The position numbers and the translations under genes were made by a program. Below the pieces are notes generated by a model. It searched no databases, was not told the DNA's origin, and saw only the letters and a program-made list of their open reading frames with translations. Source: Candidatus Zhuqueibacterota bacterium (GTDB lineage: Bacteria > Zhuqueibacterota > Zhuqueibacteria > Thermofontimicrobiales > Thiofontviventaceae). From it: a stretch of DNA of 44,618 bases. How positions within the stretch are numbered: the first letter of the stretch is position 1; the number at the start of each line of letters is the position of its first letter. The DNA is taken from NCBI GenBank assembly GCA_016926625.1, contig JAFGOE010000049.1:1-44618 (forward strand). The letters run 5' to 3'. Shown in pieces: positions 35,251 to 44,187 of the stretch.

Positions 35251-36273
35251 ATGTTTATTAGAAACGTCCGCATTCAGGGACACGTTGCGTTCGCTCCGTT
35301 AGCTGGAATATCGGATCGGGTATACCGACTCATCTGTAAGCGACAGGGTGCGGCAATCGTATTTTCTGAGATGATAAGCGCCGAAGGACTCGTCCGCGAT
35401 GACGAGAAGACAAGGCGCTATCTTAATTTTAGAGAAGAAGAGAGACCGATTGCGATCCAACTGTTTGGTGCCAATCCGGATAGCATGGCAGAAGCTGCAG
35501 TCATCGCAGAATCTTATGCTCCTGATGTAATCGACATCAATCTTGGATGTCCGGTAAAGAAGGTGGTAAAGAGAGGAGCGGGTTCCGCATTGCTTAAAGA
35601 TCCTGATCTGCTTGCCAGGTTGGTCACTTCAGTGGTTCATGCCACGAAATTACCTGTCTCTGCGAAGATAAGAAGCGGATGGGACGAACACCATATAAAT
35701 GCTGTTGAAATTGCCAGACTGCTCGAAGATTGCGGAGTTGCAGCTCTGACTGTCCATCCGCGGACTGGGACACAATTGTACAGGGGCCAGTCGGACTGGG
35801 ATATCATCCGGAAAGTGAAAGAAGCAGTCAGTATCCCTGTGATCGGGAACGGCGACATCAAGACGCCGAGCGACGCAAAGCAAATGATGGAAATGACGAA
35901 CTGCGACGTGGTTATGATCGGCCGCGCCAGTTACGGAAATCCGTGGATTTTTAATCAAGTGGAAAATTTTTTAACCGTTGATAAATTAATACCACCTGTG
36001 ACACTTGATCAGCGACTGAGTATGTGTTTGGAGCATTTACATTTGGCTGTCGAAGAATATGGTGAACATGCTGGCGTACGCGCTATGCGCAAACATTTAG
36101 CCTGGTACCTGAAGAACCTTCCTTTTTGTTCTACCATAAAAACACAAGTCGTTACAGCGAGTGAGCTGGCTTCGATAAAACAGTTGCTAATTGAATATTT
36201 CATGAAAATAAAGCATATCCATGAACATGAATATGGCGAGTACCATTCGGCTGGCAGAGAGATACCTGCGTAG
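35251..36273 (+). CDS. dusB: tRNA-dihydrouridine synthase (DusB family)
   Basis: A protein of 340 residues starting at the ATG at 35251; a longer frame exists but would run through the promoter. It is a flavin (FMN) TIM-barrel. Motifs are FAPLAGISDRVYR at the start, AIQLFGANP, INLGCPVKKVVKRGAGSALL with catalytic Cys100, LTVHPRTGTQLYRG, and VIGNGDIKTPSDA followed by MIGRASYGNPWIF at the phosphate-binding end. It reduces uridine in the tRNA D-loop with NADPH. DusB is a firm family call; other Dus types are less similar in the CPVKKV context. The gene is alone on its transcript. Confidence 0.93.
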   Translation: MFIRNVRIQGHVAFAPLAGISDRVYRLICKRQGAAIVFSEMISAEGLVRDDEKTRRYLNFREEERPIAIQLFGANPDSMAEAAVIAESYAPDVIDINLGCPVKKVVKRGAGSALLKDPDLLARLVTSVVHATKLPVSAKIRSGWDEHHINAVEIARLLEDCGVAALTVHPRTGTQLYRGQSDWDIIRKVKEAVSIPVIGNGDIKTPSDAKQMMEMTNCDVVMIGRASYGNPWIFNQVENFLTVDKLIPPVTLDQRLSMCLEHLHLAVEEYGEHAGVRAMRKHLAWYLKNLPFCSTIKTQVVTASELASIKQLLIEYFMKIKHIHEHEYGEYHSAGREIPA

Positions 36274-36467
36274 TCTTGTCTGGCATCGAATGTTTGATTC
36301 TTAAATTTCTCCATTTATCCTCTTTTTAGCCGGAAAGGCTAACAATATCATAACTATATTGTATTAACTACACATTATGATCAAACAACGTCATAAAATT
36401 TATTCAGATTTGGTACGATAGTACGAAGAGACAGATACATGTTTATATACAACCACATGGAGGATTT

Positions 36468-37781
36468 ATGAAAAGAACAAGAGTAATCATCATGGGAGCG
36501 GCGGGTCGTGATTTCCATAATTTTAATATGATATACAGAGATAATGAAGCATTCGAAGTAGTCGCTTTTACGGCGACTCAGATACCGGACATCGAAGGCA
36601 GAAAGTATCCGGCGGTTTTAGCTGGCAAGCTGTATCCGGACGGAATCCCAATTTATGCGGAGACGGATCTCACTGATCTGATTAAAAAACATCACGTAGA
36701 CCAGGTCGTGTTTGCATACAGCGATTTAGCCTATGAATATGTCATGAGCAAAGGTGCTATTGTTAACGCAGCTGGTGCAGATTTTATATTGCACGGCGTT
36801 GGACACACGATGCTGAAGAGCAAAAAACCGGTGATAGCCATCTGTGCTGTCAGAACTGGCTGTGGCAAGAGCCAGACGACCCGCCGGGTGTGTCAGATTT
36901 TAAAAGATGCGGGCAAAAAGCTGGTGGTCGTCAGGCATCCGATGCCGTATGGTGATCTGGCCGCGCAAAAGGTTCAGCGCTTTGAAACGTATAAGGATCT
37001 GGACACACATAAATGTACCATTGAAGAACGTGAAGAATACGAACCTCATATCGATATGGGAACAATCGTCTATGCGGGTGTCGATTACGGTGCAATCCTG
37101 GAACAGGCAGAGGCGGAGGCCGATATCGTGATTTGGGATGGCGGAAATAACGATACTTCGTTTTTTAAGCCTGATCTCACCCTCCTGATCGCCGATCCTC
37201 ATCGGCCGGGACATGAGATCTCCTACTATCCCGGGGAAACAAACCTGAGGTTGGCCGATGTCGTGATTATCAATAAGATAAATACGGCTGATTATGAGAA
37301 CATCGAATATGTTAGAGAAAATATCCGGATGACGAATCCGAATGCGATAATCATTGACGGCGCGTCCCCTCTGTTCGTCGATAATCCGGCTACCATTCAG
37401 AATAAACGGGTGTTAGTCGTCGAAGATGGTCCCACATTGACGCACGGCGAAATGACCTACGGTGCCGGGGTTGTAGCGGCTGAAAAGTTTGGCGCCGCCG
37501 AGATCGTTGATCCTCGCCCATGGGTCAAGGGAAAAATCAAAGAGACATTTGAAAAATATCCGGAGATCGGCCAATTGTTACCCGCCATGGGTTACGGCGA
37601 ACAGCAAGTCGCAGACCTTGAGAAAACCATCAATGCAGTCGATTGTGACGCCGTGGTCATTGGAACCCCGATCGATCTGAGGCGGGTGGTAAAAATCAAT
37701 AAACCAGCGGTTCGGGTGAGATACGAATTGCAGGAAATCGGACGTCCCAATTTAGACGATGTCTTGAAAAAGTTTATATAA
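36468..37781 (+). CDS. Cyclic-2,3-diphosphoglycerate-synthetase-like P-loop GTPase (COG2403)
   Basis: A protein of 437 residues. An N-terminal Rossmann-like segment (RVIIMGAAGRDFHNFN) precedes a P-loop in RTGCGKSQTTRR (~129-140), followed by the switch region DIVIWDGGNNDTSFF and VVIINKIN (~265), a nucleotide-specificity NK-type motif. The family is often annotated as cyclic 2,3-diphosphoglycerate synthetase or predicted GTPase; the thermoadaptation activity is proven only for a few archaeal proteins. GGAGGA precedes the ATG. It lies just upstream of carbamate kinase, a pairing that hints at a role in carbamoyl-phosphate or ATP metabolism rather than osmolyte synthesis. This is inference. Confidence 0.8.
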   Translation: MKRTRVIIMGAAGRDFHNFNMIYRDNEAFEVVAFTATQIPDIEGRKYPAVLAGKLYPDGIPIYAETDLTDLIKKHHVDQVVFAYSDLAYEYVMSKGAIVNAAGADFILHGVGHTMLKSKKPVIAICAVRTGCGKSQTTRRVCQILKDAGKKLVVVRHPMPYGDLAAQKVQRFETYKDLDTHKCTIEEREEYEPHIDMGTIVYAGVDYGAILEQAEAEADIVIWDGGNNDTSFFKPDLTLLIADPHRPGHEISYYPGETNLRLADVVIINKINTADYENIEYVRENIRMTNPNAIIIDGASPLFVDNPATIQNKRVLVVEDGPTLTHGEMTYGAGVVAAEKFGAAEIVDPRPWVKGKIKETFEKYPEIGQLLPAMGYGEQQVADLEKTINAVDCDAVVIGTPIDLRRVVKINKPAVRVRYELQEIGRPNLDDVLKKFI

Positions 37782-37789
37782 GGATTCGA

Positions 37790-38749
37790 TTGATCACTAT
37801 GTTGAATAAAGGTAAGAAAGCGGTGGTGGCATTAGGCGGGAATGCCATCACTCGCGAATTCGAAGAGGGAGATATACATCAGCAATTTGCCAACACTCGC
37901 CGTAGTCTGGTTGGTGTCATGGAACTCATCAAACGTGGCTATAAGATTGCCATCACCCATGGCAACGGTCCGCAAGTCGGCAACGCCTTGATTCGGGTCG
38001 AAGAGTCGCGCACCCTGGTGCCGCCGATACCGCTTGGTGTAATGGTAGCGGACCTTGAGGGAGGGATGGGTTACATGATCGCACAATCACTGCAGAACAA
38101 ATTGCATCGCCAGGAGATCGATCGTGAGGTCGTCACGATCGTCTCCCAGGTAGTTGTCGATCGGAATGATCCGTCCATTTTGAACCCTACAAAATTTGTA
38201 GGTCCGTTTTACCATGAAGATGAAATAGAAAAACTGCAAAAGGAGCGCGGTTGGGTCGTCAAATACGATGCGGGTCGCGGTTACAGGCGTGTCGTTCCGT
38301 CGCCAATTCCGCTTGAGATAGTGGAACGAGGTCCGATTATGACGATGGTCGATTTAGGTTACATCGTGATCGCCGTCGGTGGTGGTGGGGCTCCGGTTTA
38401 CATCGAGGATGACGGTACATACGAGGGGGTGGACGGTGTCATCGATAAAGACAGAGCCGCGGCTATTTTAGGTAGGGATATAGGTGCACAGGAGTTATAC
38501 ATACTCACAGGAGTTGACCAGGTCGCTTTGAATTACAAGCGATCCGATCAACGATTTATTGATCAGATGACCGTGAGCGAGGCGAGACGATATTTTGAGG
38601 AAGGGCACTTCCCGCCTGGGAATATGGGGCCCAAGATCGAATCGGCCATTCATTTCCTGGAGATGGGGGGAGATTTGGTGGTGATATCATCGATCGAAAG
38701 GATGCCTGACGCGATCGAGGGTAAAACCGGGACACGCATCGTCAAATGA
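37790..38749 (+). CDS. arcC: Carbamate kinase
   Basis: A protein of up to 319 residues. Motifs are AVVALGGNAI at the N-terminus, THGNGPQVGNALIR, VVSQVVVDRNDPS, IAVGGGGAPVY, VIDKDRAAAILG, LYILTGVDQVALNY and the MGPKIES end. Carbamate kinase makes ATP from carbamoyl phosphate and ADP, or the reverse. The TTG at 37790 has AAGGA five bases upstream; the ATG at 37799 is the alternative and would be 14 bases from that site. It starts 8 nt after the upstream GTPase-like gene, so the two form an operon. No arcA or ornithine carbamoyltransferase is adjacent. Confidence 0.9.
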   Translation: MITMLNKGKKAVVALGGNAITREFEEGDIHQQFANTRRSLVGVMELIKRGYKIAITHGNGPQVGNALIRVEESRTLVPPIPLGVMVADLEGGMGYMIAQSLQNKLHRQEIDREVVTIVSQVVVDRNDPSILNPTKFVGPFYHEDEIEKLQKERGWVVKYDAGRGYRRVVPSPIPLEIVERGPIMTMVDLGYIVIAVGGGGAPVYIEDDGTYEGVDGVIDKDRAAAILGRDIGAQELYILTGVDQVALNYKRSDQRFIDQMTVSEARRYFEEGHFPPGNMGPKIESAIHFLEMGGDLVVISSIERMPDAIEGKTGTRIVK

Positions 38750-38844
38750 AAAGCTCTGTGAAACATAGATGAAATTTTAGCAAGATGGTTTCGACTTGTA
38801 ATCTAGTATCAGTATTTGTGTTAACCTTCAATATGGGAGGTATA

Positions 38845-40005
38845 ATGAAAATTCATGAATATCAGGCGAAAGATGTTTTAAAAAAATTCAATGTCACCGT
38901 TCCCAGAGGGAAGATCGCATACACGGCTGAAGAGGCAAGGGCGATAGCGGCTGAACTGGGCGGAACGGTAGTGATTAAGGCACAGATTCATGCCGGCGGT
39001 CGCGGAAAAGGCGGCGGCGTGAAACTTGCCAAAAGCGTTGAAGAAGCGGAGGTTATAGCCAATCAGATACTGGGGATGAGATTGGTCACGCACCAGACGG
39101 GTAGTGAGGGTCGTATTGTCAAAAAAGTACTGGTTGAGGAGGGATTAGCCATCGACAGGGAGTTATATGTTGGGATTGTTCTGGATCGGTCAGTATCGCA
39201 ACTGGCGATCATGGCCAGCACCGAAGGAGGCATGGAAATAGAAAAAGTAGCCGCAGAGGCGCCGGAGAAAATCCTCAAGCAGTGGGTCGATCCCGCAGTG
39301 GGTCTGCAGGCGTTTCAGGCACGTAATTTAGCCTTCGGATTGGGCCTTGTCGGTGAGCAGAATAAAAACGCTGTCAAATTTCTGATGGCGTTGTACAATG
39401 CCTACATAGCGATCGATGCCTCGTTGGCAGAGATAAATCCGTTAGTCGTGACTACAGATGGAAAAGTGTATGCACTGGATGCAAAGATCAACATCGATGA
39501 CAACGCGTTATTCAGGCATCAGGATATTTTGACATGGCGCGATTTCGATGAAGAAGAGCCGCTGGAAGTCGAGGCTTCGAAATATAATTTAAATTATATT
39601 AAACTGGATGGAGACGTCGGATGTATGGTCAATGGTGCCGGTTTAGCGATGGCGACAATGGACCTGATCAAGCTGGCAGGAGGTGAACCTGCGAATTTTC
39701 TGGATGTGGGTGGCTCAGCGAGCGCTGAAACCGTAGAAAACGGATTCCGTATTATCCTGGGTGATAAAAATGTGAAAGCCGTATTAATCAACATATTTGG
39801 TGGTATTGTGCGCTGTGACAGGGTTGCGAACGGCGTCGTTGAAGCAGCACGGAAGATCGGAGTCGACATACCGATCATCGTCCGTCTGGAGGGTACGAAC
39901 GCCAAAGAGGCGGGAGTAATACTCCAGGAATCGGGATTAAAATTTTTAGTCGCCAAGTCGTTTCAGGAAGCAGCTCAGAAAGTAGTGCAGGCATTAGCTA
40001 ATTAA
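38845..40005 (+). CDS. sucC: Succinyl-CoA ligase (ADP-forming), beta subunit
   Basis: A protein of 386 residues. The start at 38845 follows GGGAGGTATA closely and gives the canonical [15 protein letters not shown]; a longer frame from 38785 has no ribosome site. The ATP-grasp half has [20 protein letters not shown] and [12 protein letters not shown]. The ligase half has [18 protein letters not shown] and [10 protein letters not shown]. With sucD it interconverts succinyl-CoA and succinate, producing ATP (or GTP). sucD starts 40 nt downstream. The gene lies 95 nt after arcC and may share its transcript. Confidence 0.96.
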   Translation: MKIHEYQAKDVLKKFNVTVPRGKIAYTAEEARAIAAELGGTVVIKAQIHAGGRGKGGGVKLAKSVEEAEVIANQILGMRLVTHQTGSEGRIVKKVLVEEGLAIDRELYVGIVLDRSVSQLAIMASTEGGMEIEKVAAEAPEKILKQWVDPAVGLQAFQARNLAFGLGLVGEQNKNAVKFLMALYNAYIAIDASLAEINPLVVTTDGKVYALDAKINIDDNALFRHQDILTWRDFDEEEPLEVEASKYNLNYIKLDGDVGCMVNGAGLAMATMDLIKLAGGEPANFLDVGGSASAETVENGFRIILGDKNVKAVLINIFGGIVRCDRVANGVVEAARKIGVDIPIIVRLEGTNAKEAGVILQESGLKFLVAKSFQEAAQKVVQALAN

Positions 40006-40045
40006 CACAGCTCATACCCATCATACAGGTAGAGGAGGATTTGTC

Positions 40046-40918
40046 GTGAGTATTCTAGTAGATAAAAACACTCGTCTGGTCGTACAGGGGATCACGGGCA
40101 GTGAGGGTTCATTTCACACCCAACAGATGATTGAATACGGTACGAACGTCGTTGCCGGCGTAACGCCCGGGAAAGGCGGTCAACGTTTTGATGACAGGAT
40201 ACCGGTTTATAATACAGTAGCAGAGGCTGTCCAACAACAGGGTGCGAACGCTTCGATCATTTTTGTGCCGCCTTCTTTCGCAGCCGACGCCATTATGGAA
40301 TCAGCATCGGCAGGCATCGAGCTGGTGGTATGTATCTCTGAGGGGATACCCACCGTCGACATGATTAAGGTGCATCAGTATCTGCTTAACCGTAAGACGC
40401 GTCTGATCGGACCCAATTGTCCCGGAATCATCTCGCCGGGCAAGGCTAAAGTAGGTATCATGCCAGGATTCATACACAGGGAGGGAAGTGTAGGCATCGT
40501 GTCCCGCAGCGGAACCCTGACCTACGAAGCCGTGCATCAGGTGACGCTGAAGAATTTGGGGCAATCCACGTGTATCGGCATCGGCGGTGATCCGATTATT
40601 GGTACCAATTTTATCGATGCCCTCGCTTTATTCGAAACCGATCCGGAGACCAGGGCGATCGTTATGATCGGCGAGATCGGAGGTTCCGCTGAGGAGGAAG
40701 CAGCGAAATTTATTAAAGAGCACATGACAAAGCCCGTCGTCAGTTTTATTGCGGGCAGGACGGCCCCTCCGGGACGCAGGATGGGGCATGCTGGTGCGAT
40801 TATCTCGGGTGGCAAGGGAACCGCGGCGGATAAGATGAATGCATTGGTCAATGCGGGCGTACATGTCTGTGATAGTCCGGCCGATATAGGTGATACGGTG
40901 GCCGATGTGATCAGGTAA
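40046..40918 (+). CDS. sucD: Succinyl-CoA ligase, alpha subunit
   Basis: A protein of 290 residues starting at GTG 40046, five bases after GAGGAGGAT. It has the CoA-binding Rossmann segment ([17 protein letters not shown]), [11 protein letters not shown], and the active-site region [11 protein letters not shown] with the phosphohistidine H248. The size is normal. Paired with sucC, it is part of the TCA cycle, oxidative or reductive. The kor operon begins after a 379-nt gap. Confidence 0.96.
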   Translation: MSILVDKNTRLVVQGITGSEGSFHTQQMIEYGTNVVAGVTPGKGGQRFDDRIPVYNTVAEAVQQQGANASIIFVPPSFAADAIMESASAGIELVVCISEGIPTVDMIKVHQYLLNRKTRLIGPNCPGIISPGKAKVGIMPGFIHREGSVGIVSRSGTLTYEAVHQVTLKNLGQSTCIGIGGDPIIGTNFIDALALFETDPETRAIVMIGEIGGSAEEEAAKFIKEHMTKPVVSFIAGRTAPPGRRMGHAGAIISGGKGTAADKMNALVNAGVHVCDSPADIGDTVADVIR

Positions 40919-40941
40919 AGAAAAGTCGACGTTGTGTGTTT

Positions 40942-41171
40942 TCAGATGCCTGGGTAGATCATGATGCGGCCGATTGCCCCAGCAACCTGTCTTGGCTGAG
41001 ATGAAGCAGAGGAATCGATACGATACCCATCGTTTAGTTTAACCGTGATCTTGCCTGTTTATCGAGTAAAAAGAGGGCTTTGGGGACATGCATAAGCAAG
41101 CGGGCAGAGGAGAACCAGGGGTTGTCGATCAACTGGAAGCGACCGTGGCTTTGGCGACAATTAACTTGCAT
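40942..41171 (-). pseudogene. Frameshifted coding remnant between sucD and the kor genes
   Basis: Two minus-strand frames join across a frameshift near 41055. The first (41034-41171, ATG at 41171, no ribosome site seen) encodes GRFQLIDNPWFSSARLL and VPKALFLLDK, then shifts. The second (40942-41058) encodes TGKITVKLNDGYRIDSSA and VAGAIGRIMIYPGI, then a stop. Both pieces look like authentic protein, and LLDK-TGKITVKLND is a natural join. The gene family is unknown to me. It fills most of the 379-bp gap and overlaps the probable kor promoter at its 5' end. Confidence 0.5.
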
Positions 41172-41194
41172 AACAACAATAATATTATTATATT
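41166..41194 (+). promoter_or_regulatory. Promoter of the kor operon
   Basis: TTGCAT (41166-41171), 17 bp, TATATT (41189-41194). The transcript would begin near 41201, about 97 nt before the ferredoxin-subunit ATG. Consensus quality is good for this genome's recurring TTGCAA/T-TATATT pattern. Confidence 0.55.
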
Positions 41195-41297
41195 TATTTC
41201 CTATAGATTTTAAGTTTTACAACGGTTTGTTCAGAGAAGAGCCACACTAAACACACAATCTTCAAATATACAACAGATTTTATCGAAAGTTACCGGG

Positions 41298-41504
41298 ATG
41301 AAAGAAAAAAAAATACCTAAAATCGAGGTAAACACTGGCTGGTGCAAGGGGTGCGGTATATGTGTCGAATTTTGTCCGAAGGACGTACTCGCGCTGAACG
41401 GATCGGTCGTTGAGGTAGTGCATCTGGAGCAATGTATAAGTTGTAAGTTATGTGAAATCCGATGTCCGGATTTTGCAATTACTGTATTAACAGAAGATGA
41501 TTAA
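41298..41504 (+). CDS. korD: 2-oxoacid:ferredoxin oxidoreductase, ferredoxin-like delta subunit
   Basis: A protein of 68 residues, a two-[4Fe-4S] ferredoxin. Cluster motifs are WCKGCGICVEFCP (C16, C19, C22, C26) and CISCKLCEIRCP (C46, C49, C52, C56). It passes electrons from the thiamine-diphosphate centre to external ferredoxin. It is the first gene of a compact four-gene operon. The following alpha-subunit gene starts 13 nt later or, with the longer start, overlaps it by 8 nt. Substrate class (2-oxoglutarate or a branched/other 2-oxoacid) is not fixed by this subunit. Confidence 0.88.
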   Translation: MKEKKIPKIEVNTGWCKGCGICVEFCPKDVLALNGSVVEVVHLEQCISCKLCEIRCPDFAITVLTEDD

Positions 41505-41517
41505 TGAGGATAAGTTG

Positions 41518-42669
41518 ATGGTTTCGGTTGAACGCAATAAGAATATCAAAGTGATCACAGGCAATGAAGCATGTGCTGAAGGCGCTCTGGTAGCAGGATT
41601 ACGATTTTTTGCGGGTTATCCGATAACGCCTTCTTCAGAGATAGCAGAGATATTATCGATGGAATTACCAAAGGTTGGCGGTAAATTTATTCAGATGGAA
41701 GACGAGATCAGTTCGATGGGAGCGATCATCGGCGCATCGTTGGCAGGATTAAAGTCGATGACGGCGACGAGCGGTCCCGGATTCTCGTTAAAACAAGAAA
41801 ATATCGGATATGCATCGATGGCCGAGGTACCGTGTGTGGTAGTCAATGTGATGCGAGGCGGTCCCAGTACCGGCCTGCCGACATTACCGTCACAAAGCGA
41901 TGTCATGCAGGCTCGTTGGGGATCACACGGTGATCATCCCATGATCGCACTCGTACCGAACGGAGTTCGCGAGACTTTCGATCTGACGATACGTGCATTC
42001 AATCTAAGCGAACGTTTCCGCACTCCTGTCATTTTATTGCTGGATGAAATAATAGCTCATGTCAATGAAAAAGTAGAGTTACCCGATCCGGCCGAAATTG
42101 AGATTTGGAATCGACTCAGGCCAGTCGATCCGCCAGAAAGTTATCTTCCTTACAAGTTCACGGAATCGGATGTACCACCTATGGCCAGTTTCGGAGAGGG
42201 ATATCGATTTCATGTGACCGGGTTGGTACATAATGAGACGGGGTTTCCGACCAACAAACAACCAGAAATCACAAAATTCCTCACTCGTTTAAATCGTAAG
42301 ATCGAACGTTACACGGATGAGATCATCCAGACCTATTGTGATTACGATGAGGACGCGGAGATCGGAGTATTTGCGTATGGCTCCACATCGCGATCAGCCC
42401 GTCGTGCCGTCCAGTTGGCGCGTGAAAAGGGAATCAGGATCAAGTTCCTTCGTCCGACAGTGATCTGGCCTTTCCCGCAGAAGCAGGTCGAGGATCTTGC
42501 CCGGTCTGTTCGTAAAATCATTGTCCCGGAAATGAACCTGGGACAGATGGCGCATGAGGTGGAATGGGCTGCCAGAGGGAACAGCGACATCATCCGACTC
42601 AATCGGATTGACGGAGAACCAATTAATCCTCTGGAAATTTTAAATTTAATTACGGAGATGGTATCGTAA
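41518..42669 (+). CDS. korA: 2-oxoacid:ferredoxin oxidoreductase, alpha subunit
   Basis: The start at 41518 is preferred because GAGGAT lies seven bases before it; an in-frame ATG at 41497 has only a weak site and overlaps korD. The product is ~383 residues, a pyruvate-ferredoxin-oxidoreductase N-terminal type domain: GNEACAEGALVAG, FFAGYPITPSSEIAE, MEDEISSMGAIIGAS and ATSGPGFSLKQEN. The C-terminal third (VFAYGSTSRSARRAV, RPTVIWPFP) is domain II. Together with sucCD upstream, 2-oxoglutarate is the likeliest substrate, giving succinyl-CoA, but other 2-oxoacids cannot be excluded. Confidence 0.88.
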   Translation: MVSVERNKNIKVITGNEACAEGALVAGLRFFAGYPITPSSEIAEILSMELPKVGGKFIQMEDEISSMGAIIGASLAGLKSMTATSGPGFSLKQENIGYASMAEVPCVVVNVMRGGPSTGLPTLPSQSDVMQARWGSHGDHPMIALVPNGVRETFDLTIRAFNLSERFRTPVILLLDEIIAHVNEKVELPDPAEIEIWNRLRPVDPPESYLPYKFTESDVPPMASFGEGYRFHVTGLVHNETGFPTNKQPEITKFLTRLNRKIERYTDEIIQTYCDYDEDAEIGVFAYGSTSRSARRAVQLAREKGIRIKFLRPTVIWPFPQKQVEDLARSVRKIIVPEMNLGQMAHEVEWAARGNSDIIRLNRIDGEPINPLEILNLITEMVS

Positions 42670-43484
42670 TGGATTACATGAAATATATACGCAGGAAAAA
42701 TTTTCCGCTCATATGGTGTCCGGGTTGCGGACATGGAATTGTGATGAAAGCGATACTTCGGGCTATTGATCGTATCGGATTGCAAAAAGATGAGATCTGC
42801 ATGGTCTCCGGTATCGGATGTTCGAGTCGGCTACCCGGTTACGTTGATTTCAATACCCTGCATACCACGCATGGCCGGGCTATCGCTTTCGCGACCGGTG
42901 TTAAGATGGCGAATCCCAATCTTCACGTAATCGTCATTACGGGTGATGGCGACGCGACGGCGATAGGAGGCAATCATTACATCCATGGAGCGCGTAGGAA
43001 TATCGACCTTACTGTCATTCTTTTCAACAATAACATTTACGGTATGACAGGGGGGCAAGTGTCTCCGACGACTCCTATCGGTGCCAGAGCATCGACGGCA
43101 CCGTTTGGAAATCCTGAAAATTCATTTAACATCAGCGGACTCGCAGAGGCTGCTGGTGCCAGTTTTGTAGCGCGGGGTACGGTGTATGATGCGGTTCAAC
43201 TCGATAAATACATCGAGAAAGCGATTCTTAAGAAAGGTTTTTCAGTCGTAGAAGCCTTGACCCCGTGTCCGACTGCTTACGGTCGGCGAAATAAACTTGG
43301 GAATGGTGTCACCATGATGAAGGAGTTGAAAGAGAGATCGGTTTCTATTAATAAAGCGAAAAATTTAAGCGAGGAAGAATTAAAGGACATGATCGTCACG
43401 GGCGTTCTGGTGGATCGTGAATTGCCCGAGTATACACAGAATTACAACATGCTTATTGAACGAGTAAGGGAGACAAAATCATGA
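42669..43484 (+). CDS. korB: 2-oxoacid:ferredoxin oxidoreductase, beta subunit (thiamine-diphosphate binding)
   Basis: A protein of 271 residues. The ATG overlaps the korA stop by one base (TAATG). WCPGCGHG (C17, C20) binds the thiamine-diphosphate pyrophosphate region. ITGDGDATAIGGNH with FNNNIYGMTGGQVSPTTP forms the metal/ThDP motif GDG...NN. It converts the 2-oxoacid to an acyl-CoA plus CO2, with electrons to the [4Fe-4S] clusters. The size is normal for the small beta subunits. Confidence 0.93.
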   Translation: MDYMKYIRRKNFPLIWCPGCGHGIVMKAILRAIDRIGLQKDEICMVSGIGCSSRLPGYVDFNTLHTTHGRAIAFATGVKMANPNLHVIVITGDGDATAIGGNHYIHGARRNIDLTVILFNNNIYGMTGGQVSPTTPIGARASTAPFGNPENSFNISGLAEAAGASFVARGTVYDAVQLDKYIEKAILKKGFSVVEALTPCPTAYGRRNKLGNGVTMMKELKERSVSINKAKNLSEEELKDMIVTGVLVDRELPEYTQNYNMLIERVRETKS

Positions 43485-44035
43485 GTTTTCGATATGAAAT
43501 TCGTCTCAGTGGTGAAGGTGGGCAGGGATTAGTCCTGGCAGGCAAGATTCTGGCGGAAGCGGCTGCTATTTATGATGATAAAAACGCCACCCAGAGCCAA
43601 TCCTATGGACCGGAAGCTCGCGGCGGTGCGAGTCGCTCCGATGTGATTATATCCGATGATGAGATCGATTACCCCAAGGCCTTGAACCTCGACCTGTTAT
43701 TAGCGTTTACTCAGGAGTCCTGTAATCGATACGCCATCGACCTCAAACCCGATGGTATTTTGCTGGTGGATTCGGAATCAGTCGCCACAGTTCCCAAAGG
43801 TGATTACAGACTGTTTAAAATACCCATTGTCGACATCGCGAAAAATGACGTTGGTAAGGCGATGGTCGCTAATATCGTAGCCTTAGGCATTATCGCGTCG
43901 GTGATCAAAATAATATCCGAAGATGCTATTGAATCTGCTATTCTGGCACGTGTTCCGAAAGGAACCGAAAATATGAATCTGAAGGCATTTAAAATAGGAT
44001 TGGAAAAAGGAAAAACGCTATTAGCGGATCGATAG
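43481..44035 (+). CDS. korC: 2-oxoacid:ferredoxin oxidoreductase, gamma subunit
   Basis: A protein of 184 residues. The ATG overlaps the korB stop by 4 nt (ATGA). It has the POR_gamma pattern: RLSGEGGQGLVLAGKILAEA, QSQSYGPEARGG, and a core ending in ARVPKGTENMNLKAFKIG. It is the last gene of the operon and contributes to the CoA site in characterised enzymes. No terminator was clearly identified in the following 150 bases. Confidence 0.92.
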   Translation: MSFRYEIRLSGEGGQGLVLAGKILAEAAAIYDDKNATQSQSYGPEARGGASRSDVIISDDEIDYPKALNLDLLLAFTQESCNRYAIDLKPDGILLVDSESVATVPKGDYRLFKIPIVDIAKNDVGKAMVANIVALGIIASVIKIISEDAIESAILARVPKGTENMNLKAFKIGLEKGKTLLADR

Positions 44036-44187
44036 ACAGATCGAGTATCCGTTTATCTTCTGATTCAGATTTTTTAATTATATATGATGCTTTCAAACAA
44101 TTGGATGTGTGCATTTTTCTCATCGGATCGAGGTTTAAAAATTCAGCATTTGTTTGGAAGCTTTTTTATTTACGAAACGTATGCATT

